From Mycosarcoma maydis (Eukaryota > Basidiomycota > Ustilaginomycetes > Ustilaginales), in NCBI RefSeq assembly GCF_000328475.2, contig NC_026485.1, positions 496,001 through 560,000 on the forward strand: DNA of 64,000 nt. Reading direction: 5' to 3'. Shown here in pieces: positions 41,547-53,435 of this stretch; within the stretch, counting starts at the first letter, position 1, and the number at the start of each line of letters is the position of its first letter. The notes under the pieces were generated by a model that worked only from the letters and a program-made list of their open reading frames with translations, made no database searches and was not told the DNA's origin. A program made the translations under genes and the position numbers.

Positions 41547-42011
41547 ATGTCCACTGAACATATTGTGAGCAGAAGGTCGGCAAAGGTTGACACGAACACT
41601 TACGTACCACTGACGTCTCCACGCAGTTCGGTTGCTCTTCTATTGGATCGGATCGTGACTTTGCAGAACCCAGCTACAGGTGCCTATTTGGCCGATGATG
41701 CAGGCAGAAGACATCCGATCATGCTGATCGTGGATTCTTCCTTGGGTCCTCGAACAGAAGCAGTCTCGTTGCTTTTTGAAGACGGCTCGATTCTTGACCT
41801 GCCAAGGTACACCATCCGCGATTTCACTGCTAAGCGCCGGGCCCTTGAATCTCATCTCTCACCACCAGAACACAGGAGAAGGAAAGGGGAGAAGGCCAGA
41901 AGCGAACGAAGGTCCGTGCTTAACTGCGAATGCAGCTTTACTTTATATTCCTTTCCAAGCCCCTATATATTTACGATGGTAGGAGTTGGGTTGCCCAGAA
42001 AATTCCAATGA
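41547..42011 (+). CDS. Uncertain ORF, 154 codons
   Basis: The frame is open from 41295, but the first in-frame ATG is at 41547. The middle (SPRSSVALLLDRIVTLQNPATGAYLADD, then PIMLIVDSSLGPRTEAVSLLFEDGSILDLPRY) looks more protein-like than the shadow ORFs around it, and a basic tail follows. I recognise no domain. It could be a fragment of a decayed gene, an exon of a spliced gene, or chance. Confidence 0.2.
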   Translation: MSTEHIVSRRSAKVDTNTYVPLTSPRSSVALLLDRIVTLQNPATGAYLADDAGRRHPIMLIVDSSLGPRTEAVSLLFEDGSILDLPRYTIRDFTAKRRALESHLSPPEHRRRKGEKARSERRSVLNCECSFTLYSFPSPYIFTMVGVGLPRKFQ

Positions 42012-42026
42012 GACTTCATCGGCAGA

Positions 42027-42063
42027 TTTTTTTCTGTTTTTTTTTTTTCTTTTTTTTTTTTTT
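42027..42063. repeat. T-tract
   Basis: A nearly pure T run with a few C/G interruptions, just after the end of the uncertain ORF at 42011. It could be a retro-insertion tail read from the other strand, or simple slippage. I cannot find a matching element. Confidence 0.7.
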
Positions 42064-44940
42064 GCTTGGCGTCTTGTTTACGTGGCGTCCTTAAAAAGAC
42101 AATGGAGAATGGTAACATAGCGCATCTCAGAGTCACAGTACTGTTCTGTAAGCTTTGGTCGCGAACACAAGTTTCAGAAGGAAGCATCGCGATAGAGGCG
42201 AACGAGAAGTTCTGCTCACAGCACATACCGACGCCACTTTGTGAGTTGGAACAATCCGACTGGGGGGCAAAGCCTTTCACGTTTAGTTTGCCGAGACTCG
42301 AGCATGGCATTGTGTCAACACAGCCTCGAGCTTCAAAGTGGCATGTAGGTCAGGGTGTGAACACGTCACATAATAGCCATGCCAGCGGAATTTGCAGCAC
42401 AACGAGTGTCCTGGTGCGCGAGGTATCGCGGCCCCCGCGTGCCATGAATAGGGCAAGTCGATATCAACGTAAAGATGGTCAAGTCGCATTGTCTTTCTGT
42501 TAGACATCCACTTCCTTGTCAAACAGTAGTTGAGATATCAGGGGACGACCATTCAAGCAGGATTAATCGAATGAGGGTGTATTGGAGGTAAGACGAAGTG
42601 CGTGGCAATTTTCAGGTCTGACTCTGAGCAGATGGGTTCGGATCTGAGTAAGGGTCTGGGCACCCTATTCGAAAGATAATTACTTATAGTTATGGACGAT
42701 CCGAAGATGCCATTAGTGCTAAGAAAGGCCACTCAACACTGCACACGGACTCCGCAGTCGGCACTGCCCAAGACACATCACTGTCTCAACTAGGCCCATT
42801 CCTGCACAACGTGCCGAGTCAAGATGTTCATCGAGTGCACTCTTGTCCGTGTATTGTGGGCGTGATGAAGGCTCTCACTTACCATTCCGGCCATTCTGGG
42901 GCTAATCTGCATTAAGGTAGGGATCTCGTGTCTCATTGCCAAGATTACCAACAAGATATCGCTAGTACATGCCGACGATGGCAGGAAGTGATTTCCAGTC
43001 TTGAGAGATCAAAATCGGGTGCGATACTTCCTCAGAGCCGATGTCCAAAGTGATTTAGACGACGAATCGAGCACGAATGACAAAGGACCGAACTGTTTTT
43101 GCTCCGGGTTATGCTCCAGTCAACAAACCGTCCCTCGTGGCCGTCATCGCGACGACATCAAGTCCAACCATCGGAATGGACCACTCTCTGTACAAAATGG
43201 ATTATCGAGAGCGCGAGCCAGACGTGTCTGACATACAAATGTGAATAGAGTAGGGAGGGAAAGCAGTGCGTCTGCCGTATCCTGGCTGAATATCTGTTGC
43301 GGCTCTGACTATCCGATGTAGTAGCCCAAATTGGTTTTGGAACAGATTATGATCGCCTCTTCCTTTTGATAGTCGTCTAGGGGCACGAGCTTGGAAACTT
43401 GCGCGTAAAGTAATGTGTGAGGATGGATCAGGCGGCCTCGCGAATCGCTGCATCGAATCATGATTCCAGGAAGCTCAAAAAGGTGCGATTCGATGACGGT
43501 TTTCTCGGCGTGGGTTCCCGCTGTGATCTGGACGTGCAGGAGCGTGCATTTGCGAGTGCCCAGCTCCGCTCTTTTGTTGGAATCTTCAGCAAACAGTGTC
43601 GCATTTTGCCGCAGTATCCGGGACCCTGACGTGCATTCGTGATTGTGATTCCGGATTTCACACTGTCAAGCATTTTTATGGTACGCGCGTCGTTCAGGAT
43701 TTGCCTGTTCCAGAGGGTGTGACCCTTTACCATAGATTGCATTACCAAGCTTGCTTGCCAGGCACAACCCCGACAACCTGGTGAAACTAGGTATGAAGAC
43801 TTTTCGCCCAGATCTCCTTTTTCGGCAATGTATACTGTTCTCACATTTGCGCGCAGTTGGACCGGAGAAAGCTTTTACCATTGCAGGTTCGAACGATGAC
43901 GATGCTTGTGATATCTGTTTTAGCTGCTGCCGATCGACGGAACCTGGTTTTGCCCGGAGCTAAGTTCTCAGCAGCTAGACAGCTCAAGAGCCGAGTTTTC
44001 AGCTCAAAAACCTTCCGAAACTCAGCCGTCGAGCAGCATTTAATCAAGATTGAAACCGCGCGAAGAGGTGCTAGTGTAAGCGCTCGGCACATGCCTGATG
44101 GCTGCTCTCGCCTGCAGACAAGGATTTTCTCCCAGCAAGGATTGTGTCTTTGACCGCGTAACCCCTTCGCTAACGGTGTAGGTTCCGGTACAATTGCTTC
44201 CTAATTTTTTAGAGCCCATCCGCGTCATGTGTGCTAACTTCAAGATGAAAGTGAGATCCACATTTTCAGCTGCGCTTTCCCACCTACATGCTCGCTTCAC
44301 TTGGTCCCTTTGGCCTAAGCATGGCTAAGTGTCGCGATTGGAGGCTGAGTTTCCAAGCACGCGTATCGTCGCACATCAATGTGCCGGTCACCACAGATAG
44401 ACACACAAGAATCGCTTTAATCCACTTCGAATCCCAATTGTGGTTTGTTCTGTGCCTCGAGCCAGTGTTGCCCAGGGAAATCTCACGGTGAGCTGCAACA
44501 CGTTGCCTAGCTGCAGCTCTGCAGAGACGAGCGCGAGGCTGAACTGTGATGGTTCAATGTGGACGAGCCGACCCTGAGAATCGAAAAGCCTTTCTCCTTT
44601 TCACGCCTCTACTTTGTAGGTCTGTATCGCCTGCCCGGGCGCTGTTGCTTCATGACTAAAAAAAACAGTGCAGAGCATCAAGGCTGCCAAGTCCTGGAAG
44701 CTTGTCGAGACGCGAGCTCGACACGAAGCATTCTTCTTTGGATGCCAGACGGACCTCTCCCCACTTGACGGAAGCTCCGCCCCCTCGGAATTACCTTTTG
44801 TCATGTGTGATAGAACCTTTGGCCAACTAAGCCGGCTGCTCCAGTTCGATTGCCACTCCTCCTCTCTACGTGCCGATTGTGTCAACCAGCCACAGGAAAG
44901 AAACACCACACCACAAGGTTTTGGCCTTTCTCGGTTGATT

Positions 44941-46376
44941 TTGTTTTTCTTGTAACTAGTTTCTTTTGTTCTTGATGAGATTTTGTTGGCTTTGGGCCTC
45001 TCTGTCTGTCTGCCAGCGCGCGCTTGCTGCGCACAGCTCCACCGCTCATGTTGCTTGACCCTCGACTTCGGTACTAAGGAAGCAGGTCCTCGTCATATCC
45101 CGCCCTCCACAAAGACCCTTGTCTTTCGATCCTGGCTGAGCCCATGTCGCTCGCTCTGGTTGTCGTTGTTGTGCACGTCCCTGTGCCACACTCTCTCTCA
45201 CCATCTGCACGCGAACTCACCCAGCTTTGAAGGGAAAAAAACGGAGGCATCCGAACAACAACGCCACCAATTTTGTCAGCGCCTTGAAGCGTTTGGGGTT
45301 TGTTCCAAACAATGGAATCGACATTCGGAAGGGTGTCATAGAGCTCCACGGCGTTCAAAGACGGTCGCATTGTCCCCAAAACACATACAACCGTCGATGG
45401 TCCGGGTTTTGCGCTTTTCTCTGGTTAAACCTTGAGTTTCTTGACTGCTCCATCCCATTTACCTTCTTTGTTTGCTCTGCCGTTGCTGCTTTGCGTCCTT
45501 TCGTCTTGCCCGTTACCATCTCGGACCGCTTCTCTCACTTTGAAGTTTTTGGCCTTCGCTTCGACCACAGAGTTTCTTGCACACTGTCTCTGCGCTAGAT
45601 ACTAGCAACCGATAACGCTTCTTAGCGCGGCCTACTACCACATTAGGCTACGAATTGTGTTCTTCCTGTCGGCCACTTCGACCGTGCGTGCCCACACTCG
45701 CGAGTTCTTTCGTTTGACTTTGGTATTATCGGTCTCTTTCTCTTTCTCTCTCTCTCTCTCCTTCACGGTCCGTGTCTTTGGACTCGCATCCCCGTACGAG
45801 GTCACCAGCTCAACCTCGGTCCCTTCCAGCCTGACAAAACGCCACAGTTGGTTGGAGCTTACCTGAATTCCCTTGCCCCTGCTCTTCTTCAACTTCTCCA
45901 AGGGTCTTCAGGGTCGCTCTTCCCACTGAATGGGGTCAAACGGCCTTGTGCCAGTCTCAAGCTATCCTAGGTTCAACGTCGGAAGCAATCTTGCTTAAAA
46001 CAGCTCGACGTTTTGGGAAGTTGCAAGCGTCTTCGGCCCATCGGTAGTTCCGCTTTGTCGACTTGGCTCTTGATCTTTCCATCAGCTCTTCTCTTGTCGG
46101 CTTTGATCCTTCCCTCCCGACGCCCACCGCATCACTGCTCAATTCGCGCGATCATCACCCCTCTCTTCGTCGTGCTTGCCGCTGCTGCAAAGCTAGATAC
46201 GAACATCGCTCCCCACCCCCACGTTCCTTCATCCGACTCAACGCATCCATTCTTGGCACCTCCGGTCAATAGCTCAGACTCACAGAGCCTCGGGTGTGAC
46301 TTATCATCCGACTTTTACCCTTCTTACGCTGCCCAAACATCACTCACCTTACCATCACCCCCTCATCGTCAAACTC
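44941..46376 (+). other. Long pyrimidine-rich leader or promoter of the bZIP gene
   Basis: About 1.4 kb, markedly C/T-rich on the plus strand, with a CT microsatellite at 45732-45764. Several ATGs with short frames (for example near 45144 and 46013) could act as upstream ORFs. Such long leaders are common before fungal regulators. The transcript start cannot be placed from sequence. Confidence 0.4.
45732..45764. repeat. CT microsatellite
   Basis: TCTCTTTC followed by a CT dinucleotide run, in the leader of the bZIP gene. Confidence 0.85.
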
Positions 46377-47753
46377 ATGCCACTGATCATGCGACCTCCC
46401 GCAAAAACCTCCAACGATATGGTCGATCCTGAGCGCCTTCGCCAGACCGCGCGACGCAAAGAGCAGAATCGTAATGCTCAGCGTCGGCTTCGCGTGCGCA
46501 GAGAAGAACATATCTTGCAGCTCCAGGCTCAGCTAGAGGAGCTTCATCGCCGATCTCAGAGCCAAGAAGAAGAGAGTCACTTTCTAAGGGAAGCTCTTGC
46601 CCTCATGCGTGCCGAAAATCGTACGCTGGCCGAGCAGATCGCTATGATCCACCAGGCTTTTCCTTCAACCCAGTCATCTCATCCTCTACAACAGAGGGCT
46701 TCCATCAGACCCGGCGCCGATCAAAATGCTTCTCTCAATTTCAGCCGGAGTCGCTCACAAAGCGTCACAGCTTCCATGATCCCACCTTTCGCTTTTGGTA
46801 ACCCTGCCGCTCCTTGGTCCACCTCGACACAGCAGCCCACACCCGCGGTGCAGCAGCCTTTTGGAGCCACGGATGCTCCCAGTGCCACGCATCGCACCAC
46901 TTTCTCTCTCGCTTCGCCTCTGCCAGGCGCTCCAGGGTTTGTCGGCGGTCTAGCAGGGCCAAAACACGACAACAGTGAGGACGTTGTCATGCCGCGATCC
47001 CAAGACGCTAGTCGCACAAGTTCAATCTCACCAGCCTCGCAGCGACGCGATAGCTCCATAATCAGTCCTTTTGACTTGAGATCCGACCTCTCTCGTCTCG
47101 GCAGCGGTCAGACAGAGCTGACGCTACCCTCGGAACCGTCAGAGGTAGAGCGTGGTACACCCACCAAGTTTCGACGTACATCTGATCTGGGCTCGTTGGC
47201 TGGTATACCTGCTGCAATGTCGCAATCATCGCCGGTCGAATCGACAAACATCCCATCCAGAACTGCAATACCCGCTACTCGTCCATCTACAAGTGAAATT
47301 AAGACCGCTTCGACCAATTTTGCTCCTGGATCAGATGATGTGACGGCATGCTGCCTCGAAAGCATTCACTCTCTGCCCCAAGCCAACGTACAGAAGCGCA
47401 CGTTTGACAATGGCACTTCGTGGATGTCGCAATCCAACGACGATTCTGCCCAGCTGGCACTCTCTGACTTGTCGACCATCTCTAAGTCTCTGGCTTTGAC
47501 GCCGGTGGCTATGGGTTTAACCAACGCCATGACGGGCAGCGGGGCCGTTGGCGATGGATGGTCCATCTCGCCTTGGATCAACATGCCCCAGACGCCGTCT
47601 GACGGTGCACTTGCCAACACGTATACTAGTGCTTCTCGTGCTCAAGCCGACGGCCACACTGTAGACACGGGCATGGCGGTCGACGGGAGAAAGTCGTTGG
47701 CATCTCGTCGTGGGTTCTCGGGTAGCCTCAAATTTGAGGCAAACGCTGTGTAA
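46377..47753 (+). CDS. bZIP transcription factor (Yap/Pap1-type basic region)
   Basis: 458 residues from ATG at 46377; 46389 is also possible, and the upstream open frame starts from GTG. The basic region RRKEQNRNAQRRLRVRR (about 26-42) has the NxxAQxxxR pattern of fungal Yap/Pap1 factors. A leucine-zipper helix follows with ILQLQAQLEELHRR and LRAENRTL-like heptads (to about 88). The remaining 370 residues are Ser/Pro/Thr-rich with no folded domain. Two Cys together (TACCLES, near 320) might be redox-sensitive, but the c-CRD pattern of Yap1 is not evident. Likely a nuclear DNA-binding regulator; its targets are unknown. Confidence 0.85.
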   Translation: MPLIMRPPAKTSNDMVDPERLRQTARRKEQNRNAQRRLRVRREEHILQLQAQLEELHRRSQSQEEESHFLREALALMRAENRTLAEQIAMIHQAFPSTQSSHPLQQRASIRPGADQNASLNFSRSRSQSVTASMIPPFAFGNPAAPWSTSTQQPTPAVQQPFGATDAPSATHRTTFSLASPLPGAPGFVGGLAGPKHDNSEDVVMPRSQDASRTSSISPASQRRDSSIISPFDLRSDLSRLGSGQTELTLPSEPSEVERGTPTKFRRTSDLGSLAGIPAAMSQSSPVESTNIPSRTAIPATRPSTSEIKTASTNFAPGSDDVTACCLESIHSLPQANVQKRTFDNGTSWMSQSNDDSAQLALSDLSTISKSLALTPVAMGLTNAMTGSGAVGDGWSISPWINMPQTPSDGALANTYTSASRAQADGHTVDTGMAVDGRKSLASRRGFSGSLKFEANAV

Positions 47754-48942
47754 CAACGGTGATGGACGTCCACCGCTCCCGATCGAGTACCTCTTCTACT
47801 CAACTCCTGTTCTTTCTTTTATCTAAGGCGAACCAGAAGCCCCGAAATGCGTCCAGATACTCGCCAGTATTGAAACTTGTCAGTGGCGCGTTCGGGTTTG
47901 GTCTTGCCAGAATTGCCGAATCGTTATGCTTGCGCTCATGCTGCTGTCCACGGCATGACGCTGCTGCACGAACAGCTTCGTACTTTATTCTCCGTTCCTT
48001 GATATCTTGCCTCGCATTCACTGTCCCAATCTCGCCCTCCGTCCGAAAGCAGCATCTGTACCATACCAAGCATACTCGAAGGGTTCTTCTCACATGGCTG
48101 CCTCTTGCGTTCCGTGACCCATGGTCTCCATTCCTTGTCATTCGATTTCGCACGGGTCAGTATGCACGCACACCTGTCAACCGATTTCTGTTTCTCCAGT
48201 GTGGGCTTCGAGCTTCGCTCAGCGCGGGTGCTTGGCTCTGCGGCCCCATCTCCCTTGTTGTCCATGTAGTTCTTTCTTCTTCTAACGTCTTCTCGCATCG
48301 CATCATGTCCGCAATTTTGCAATGGTCTCTAATGATACTCGTCTGGGCCGCTGCAGGCTTGCAGCTTGGATTCTCATCGTAAACTGTGTGTAGTGCGACT
48401 GTGGCACGCTTGTTTGTGCGTTTCTTGTGCGAAATCACGAATCGTGAATCACGAATAGGTTTGAAGCTTAAAGCGGGAAGCACTAGGCATGTGAAGCGCG
48501 GAGACATGGGGGACCACGGACAGGGTTAGGGTTGTTAGAGCGCGATATTGGCTCATGCACAAATTCGGCAAACCTTGAACCGGGGTAAGGCATGGGCCGG
48601 AGTTTGAGGGACAAGCGTGAAAGTGTGGATAGCGGCTGCCAGCGAGAGCTTACTTAGCTTTACCAAGTTGCAGACTCCACATTCTTAGCTTTTGCAGTAG
48701 CATACTCACATTCGTGACTGTGATGGCCAGCTGGGGAGTTCAGAGACGCCTTGTTCTTCGGCTCACGCGGATTTTGGTGCCGGGCAAACACACTTGACGC
48801 TTGGCTTAAGAAGATCTTGGACTGTTTTCCACGTTGCCTTTTCACCATCACACGAACCGTTTGCCCGGTCATCCTCCGTTCTCGACCGACCTCAAGCGTT
48901 GCAACGTCTCTGTGCCTTGCTACCCAGACTAAATCAAACACC
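47754..48942. other. Intergenic region
   Basis: The 3' UTR of the bZIP gene and upstream of the thiolase gene. It has a heptamer cluster at about 48435-48460. From 48751 the thiolase frame is already open upstream of its ATG. I see no other gene. Confidence 0.55.
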
Positions 48943-50130
48943 ATGGCGAGTCAGGCATTCATTGTAGCGGCCAAGCGAACTCCGTTTGGAGCGTTCGGTG
49001 GCAAGCTCGCTGGCTTCAGCGCTTCGCAGCTGGGTGGTCTTGCGTCCAAGGCGGCACTCTCTGAGCTGCCCTCCTCGACCAAGGTCGACGCTACGATTTT
49101 CGGTAATGTTCACGCGAGCGACAGTACAGCTGCATACCTGGCGCGTCACGTTGGACACCATGCGGGACTGCCCGTGACAGTGCCTGCTTTGACGGTGAAC
49201 CGACTGTGCGGATCGGGTTTTCAGAGCATCATCAATGCTGTCCACGAGATCCGCGTGGGCGACTCGGCCGTCGTGCTGACCGGCGGTACCGAGTCCATGT
49301 CTCAGGCGCCGTACACTCTGTCCGGCGTGAGGTTTGGCAACACGAGGTACGGCCAGGATCTCAAGTTGGTCGACTCGCTCGCCGCGGCATTGACGGATCA
49401 GGTTCCTACGCCGACACCGATGGGTATCACGGCTGAAAACTTGGCGGCCAAGTATGGCATCACGAGACAGCAGTGTGACGAGTACGCGTTGCAGTCGCAA
49501 CAGCGCTACCAGAAGGCGTTGGCAGACGGAGCGTTCAAGGACGAAATTGTGCCTGTCGAGATCAAGTCAAAGAAAGCTACCGAGAGCTTCCAAGTGGACG
49601 AACACCCGCGTGCCAAGACCACTGTGGAAAGTCTCGGAAAGCTCCCCAGCGTTTTCAAGAAGGAAGGCACCGTTTCTGCCGGTAATGCCAGTGGTATCTG
49701 CGACGGTGCAGCCGCCAACGTTATCGCTTCGGAGGAAGCGCTGAACAAGTTCGGCCTGAAGCCTTTGGCACGTATTGTTTCGTACGGTGTCACTGCCTGC
49801 GAACCCAGCATCATGGGAATCGGGCCCGTCGAAGCGTCCAAGCTGGCGCTTAGCCGCGCCGGACTCAAGGTGTCGGACATGGATCTCATCGAGGTCAACG
49901 AGGCCTTCGCAGCGCAGTTCCTGTCCGTCCAGAAGGAGCTCGAGCTGCCCAACGACAAGACTAACGTCTTCGGTGGCGCGATCGCCCTCGGTCACCCTCT
50001 TGGCGCTAGTGGCGCTAGGATCATGGCTAACCTCACGCACAATTTGATCAGGCTCGACAAGAAGTATGCGCTCGGCGCCGCGTGCATCGGCGGAGGCCAG
50101 GGTATCGCCATCATCATCGAGCGCGTCTAA
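48943..50130 (+). CDS. Acetyl-CoA acyltransferase / 3-ketoacyl-CoA thiolase (ACAA2-like)
   Basis: 395 residues, single exon. Catalytic residues are in place: nucleophile Cys in NRLCGSGFQS (about residue 89), His in GHPLGASG, and the second Cys in ACIGGGQG. It resembles mitochondrial ACAA2 along its whole length (ending GQGIAIIIERV), more than the cytosolic Erg10 type. The reaction is thiolytic cleavage of 3-ketoacyl-CoA or its reverse, in mitochondrial beta-oxidation. There is no cleavable presequence after the ATG; animal ACAA2 likewise uses an uncleaved N-terminus. The frame upstream of the ATG is open to 48751 and would encode an Arg/Ser-rich peptide if a non-AUG start were used. No PTS1 or PTS2 is visible. 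The stop is TAA. Confidence 0.9.
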   Translation: MASQAFIVAAKRTPFGAFGGKLAGFSASQLGGLASKAALSELPSSTKVDATIFGNVHASDSTAAYLARHVGHHAGLPVTVPALTVNRLCGSGFQSIINAVHEIRVGDSAVVLTGGTESMSQAPYTLSGVRFGNTRYGQDLKLVDSLAAALTDQVPTPTPMGITAENLAAKYGITRQQCDEYALQSQQRYQKALADGAFKDEIVPVEIKSKKATESFQVDEHPRAKTTVESLGKLPSVFKKEGTVSAGNASGICDGAAANVIASEEALNKFGLKPLARIVSYGVTACEPSIMGIGPVEASKLALSRAGLKVSDMDLIEVNEAFAAQFLSVQKELELPNDKTNVFGGAIALGHPLGASGARIMANLTHNLIRLDKKYALGAACIGGGQGIAIIIERV

Positions 50131-50583
50131 GCTCTCACACTCGAGCAACATCGGCACGTTCCGATCTACTTGTTTCCACGGATCCTCAGTTGAAAAAGTA
50201 CCCAATCCTCAAAAAATGCGCCGCTTGCCCGTTCGTGTCTATAGACCTACCAATATCAGTGCTCGCTTCGAAATCGACAAGGTTCCTCTCGAGGGTTGCG
50301 CTGTTCGGCAGGCTGGTCGACTCGGTTTGGTTTACACAGCCACGTTCACGACGCTGAAGTGATGTGGAGTGAGGTTTGAACAACACATTGATTGCTAGAC
50401 ACGAGACAGCCGAGCGTCTATGCATTGGTGAATGATTTTGGGCTTTCACGGTGAAATTCCAGGGGCAGTCGGGTGGACCTAGGATCGTTCGAAGCTATTG
50501 ACACTGACAGAAGCAGACGAGAGCGGGTGAATGAGCTCTCAGAATGCAACGCCGAATCAGATCCTAGCCGACTGGCCAGCTAG
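50131..50583. other. Convergent spacer between thiolase and TPI
   Basis: No gene. The last 30 bases encode, on the minus strand, the possible readthrough extension of TPI. Confidence 0.6.

Positions 50584-50586
<3 letters not shown>
50557..50586 (-). promoter_or_regulatory. TGA-CTA stop context with in-frame extension of TPI
   Basis: The TPI stop TGA (50586-50584) is followed directly by CTA, the established high-readthrough context. The downstream frame adds Leu-Ala-Gly-Gln-Ser-Ala-Arg-Ile before the next TGA (50559-50557). It ends in ARI, close to the PTS1 consensus for peroxisome import. Confidence 0.6.
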
Positions 50587-51431
<845 letters not shown>

Positions 51432-52136
51432 TTTGTCTAGTATCCGATAATTGGTTGATGGACGAGATGTGGTTGTGATGGAGCGAAGAGCAAGCGCAAG
51501 TGTAGAAGCTTGAAACATAACAATGCAAATGTAGAGGGGCGGGACACCTTCTTCCAAGGGCTTTTGATTCGCGCTTGCCAGCATCAGCAGAAAGGCTACG
51601 AGCATTCACTACGATTCGTGATTCATGATTCACGATTGATAGCGGGATCAAAAACGAATCACGAATCGCAATCTCCAAACCGAGCCGATCCATACGAGCC
51701 AAGCGGAAAGATCCTGGGCGAACCCCTGCGTTCGCACATCGTGTTGGATTCACACTTATTCACGGTTCATGTCGATTGATTTTGATTTGCGTGCGATACA
51801 GGCTTATATTCACGATTATAAATAAATAATAATTAATTCCTCCACCTTGTCAGCGCAATTTGGCACACAACCATTTCTTCCTATCTGGAGCGTCAGCAAT
51901 CGTGAATCGTGAAATCCAATCAAGTTAGTCACAGTTGTGAATCGTGAAATGTGGTGTGCCAACGCATGGACCAGCTGAGGCTGCATCTTTCGTCCGGGAA
52001 CCGCGCGGCTGCTGAGCGCTTGAAGCGTGTCGCTGGTGCATGTGCGCCTGCTCAACGTCTTCTGACACCAACACGGAGCTTCTATCACCTATCCATCACT
52101 CGCTCGAACATCACTCGGAGATAAACATACAACGCA
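51432..52136. other. Divergent region between TPI and profilin
   Basis: About 700 bases, no gene. Heptamer words in both orientations lie at about 51605-51670 and 51895-51950. An AT-rich TATAAATAAATAATAA stretch lies near 51820-51836 and could serve either promoter. Confidence 0.6.
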
Positions 52137-52975
52137 ATGTCTTGGCAAGGATACGTTGACACAAACCTGGTCGGCACGGGCAAGATCAGCCAGGCTGCCA
52201 TCATCGGTCTCAAAGGTGGTGTTTGGGCGACCAGCTCGGATTTCAATGTAAGTTGGCTGCGGTACCATGTGTCGGAAGGCGATGACAAGAAAGCGGATGT
52301 TTCAACAGTCTGAAGCACGACGCGTACGGGCGAGCGACGAGCGAGCTATCTGCGGCCGAGCATTAGGGTATATTGACGGCTGCATCCTCTCTGATGGTCT
52401 CATGGTGCCATATGCTTTGGCCCTGACGCTTGTAGTTGCTCGAACCGGCTTGTCAAGAACGTAGAGCTTGTCTCTTTTGACCACAATCGATTCGATCAAC
52501 ATAGCCCACTGCTCTTGACTGACAACTGATTGTTGTCTTGTTTGCCCAATTGTTCGCTCGCTGCCAAAACCAAACTTGGGTGCTATCCGCCTATCAGCTC
52601 ACTGCCGAAGAGCAAAAAGCAATAATTGCCGGCTTCGACGATCCCTCGGGCTTGCAAGCTGGTGGTGTGCGTGCTAACGGCAAAAAGTTCTTCACACTCG
52701 GTGTCACACCAAGGACGATTTACGGAAAGCAAGGTGTAAGTATCCCTGCGCTTTCGCTAACTTTTTCCCGCCTCGGCGCTTCGCATCGCTCGTATTCGTT
52801 CGCTGACGTCGTTTCCAACTATCTACCCATCGGTGGGAATCAGGGAGACGGACTGGTAGCGGTCAAGACCAACCAAGCCGTGCTCGTATGCGTTTACATG
52901 GCACCGATCGTCCCCGGCGAAGCCAACAAGGTCGCTGAGGGTCTCGGTGACTACCTCGTCAGCGTCGGCTACTGA
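52137..52975 (+). CDS. pfy1: Profilin, two introns
   Basis: Exons are 52137-52247 (37 codons), 52598-52735 (46 codons) and 52844-52975 (43 codons plus stop), all phase 0. The product is 126 residues, the usual fungal profilin length. The N-terminus MSWQGYVD and the C-terminus GLGDYLVSVGY are typical; together they form the poly-proline-binding face. It binds G-actin and formins and controls actin assembly at polarised growth sites. Intron 1 is long for this genome (350 bases). Intron 2 is 108 bases with no in-frame stop, so its retention would insert 36 residues without a frameshift. Both donors are GTAAGT. Confidence 0.93.
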
Positions 52976-53435
52976 ATTCCGTCACCGCTTTCGCATAGGC
53001 TCACTTCCTGCGCATCGCTAATCTGAACCATATTGCTTGCATCTCAACCCGATCGTCACTCTTCGATCGCATGTGCGTGCTTCATCTGTGACAAACAAGA
53101 TCGATAAATCCCCGTGCAAGACATCTGTGTCGTTCCTCAGCCATGCGAGTACCGATTTCAGGCTAGGAGAACGTGCGGTCGCTACACAATCACGAATGTT
53201 TTCATACAAAGCTTCCACCATGACTCTACAAGAGTTGCTACATGTCATGAGTGATTCGTGATTGTGGCTTGCTCTCCGTCACAGCCAAGACTTGCATGTT
53301 GGACAACGGCAGAAATTCTCGTGTGTCTATTAAAATACTAGATTGCTAGCTTGCACACCGCTGATGCGCTTCGACACCAGAGAATGCACTTCAACTTTTA
53401 CGTTTGTTCGTTGGCCTTTGACATCGTTCACCTTA
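52976..53435. other. Convergent spacer between profilin and the SAPS gene
   Basis: No gene. Single heptamer words lie near 53170 and 53250-53265. Confidence 0.6.

Larger units (their letters stand above)
40214..44940. other. Gene-poor region
   Basis: 4.7 kb with no gene I recognise on either strand. Many short ORFs in all frames look like chance. The base composition appears closer to 50% GC than in flanking genes, and the usual heptamer arrays thin out to single words (about 41205 and 41285-41320). There is a T-tract at 42027-42063. The best ORF is the uncertain one at 41547-42011. This may be degraded sequence, a noncoding transcript, or the remnant of an expanded secreted-protein locus. 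Confidence 0.5.
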
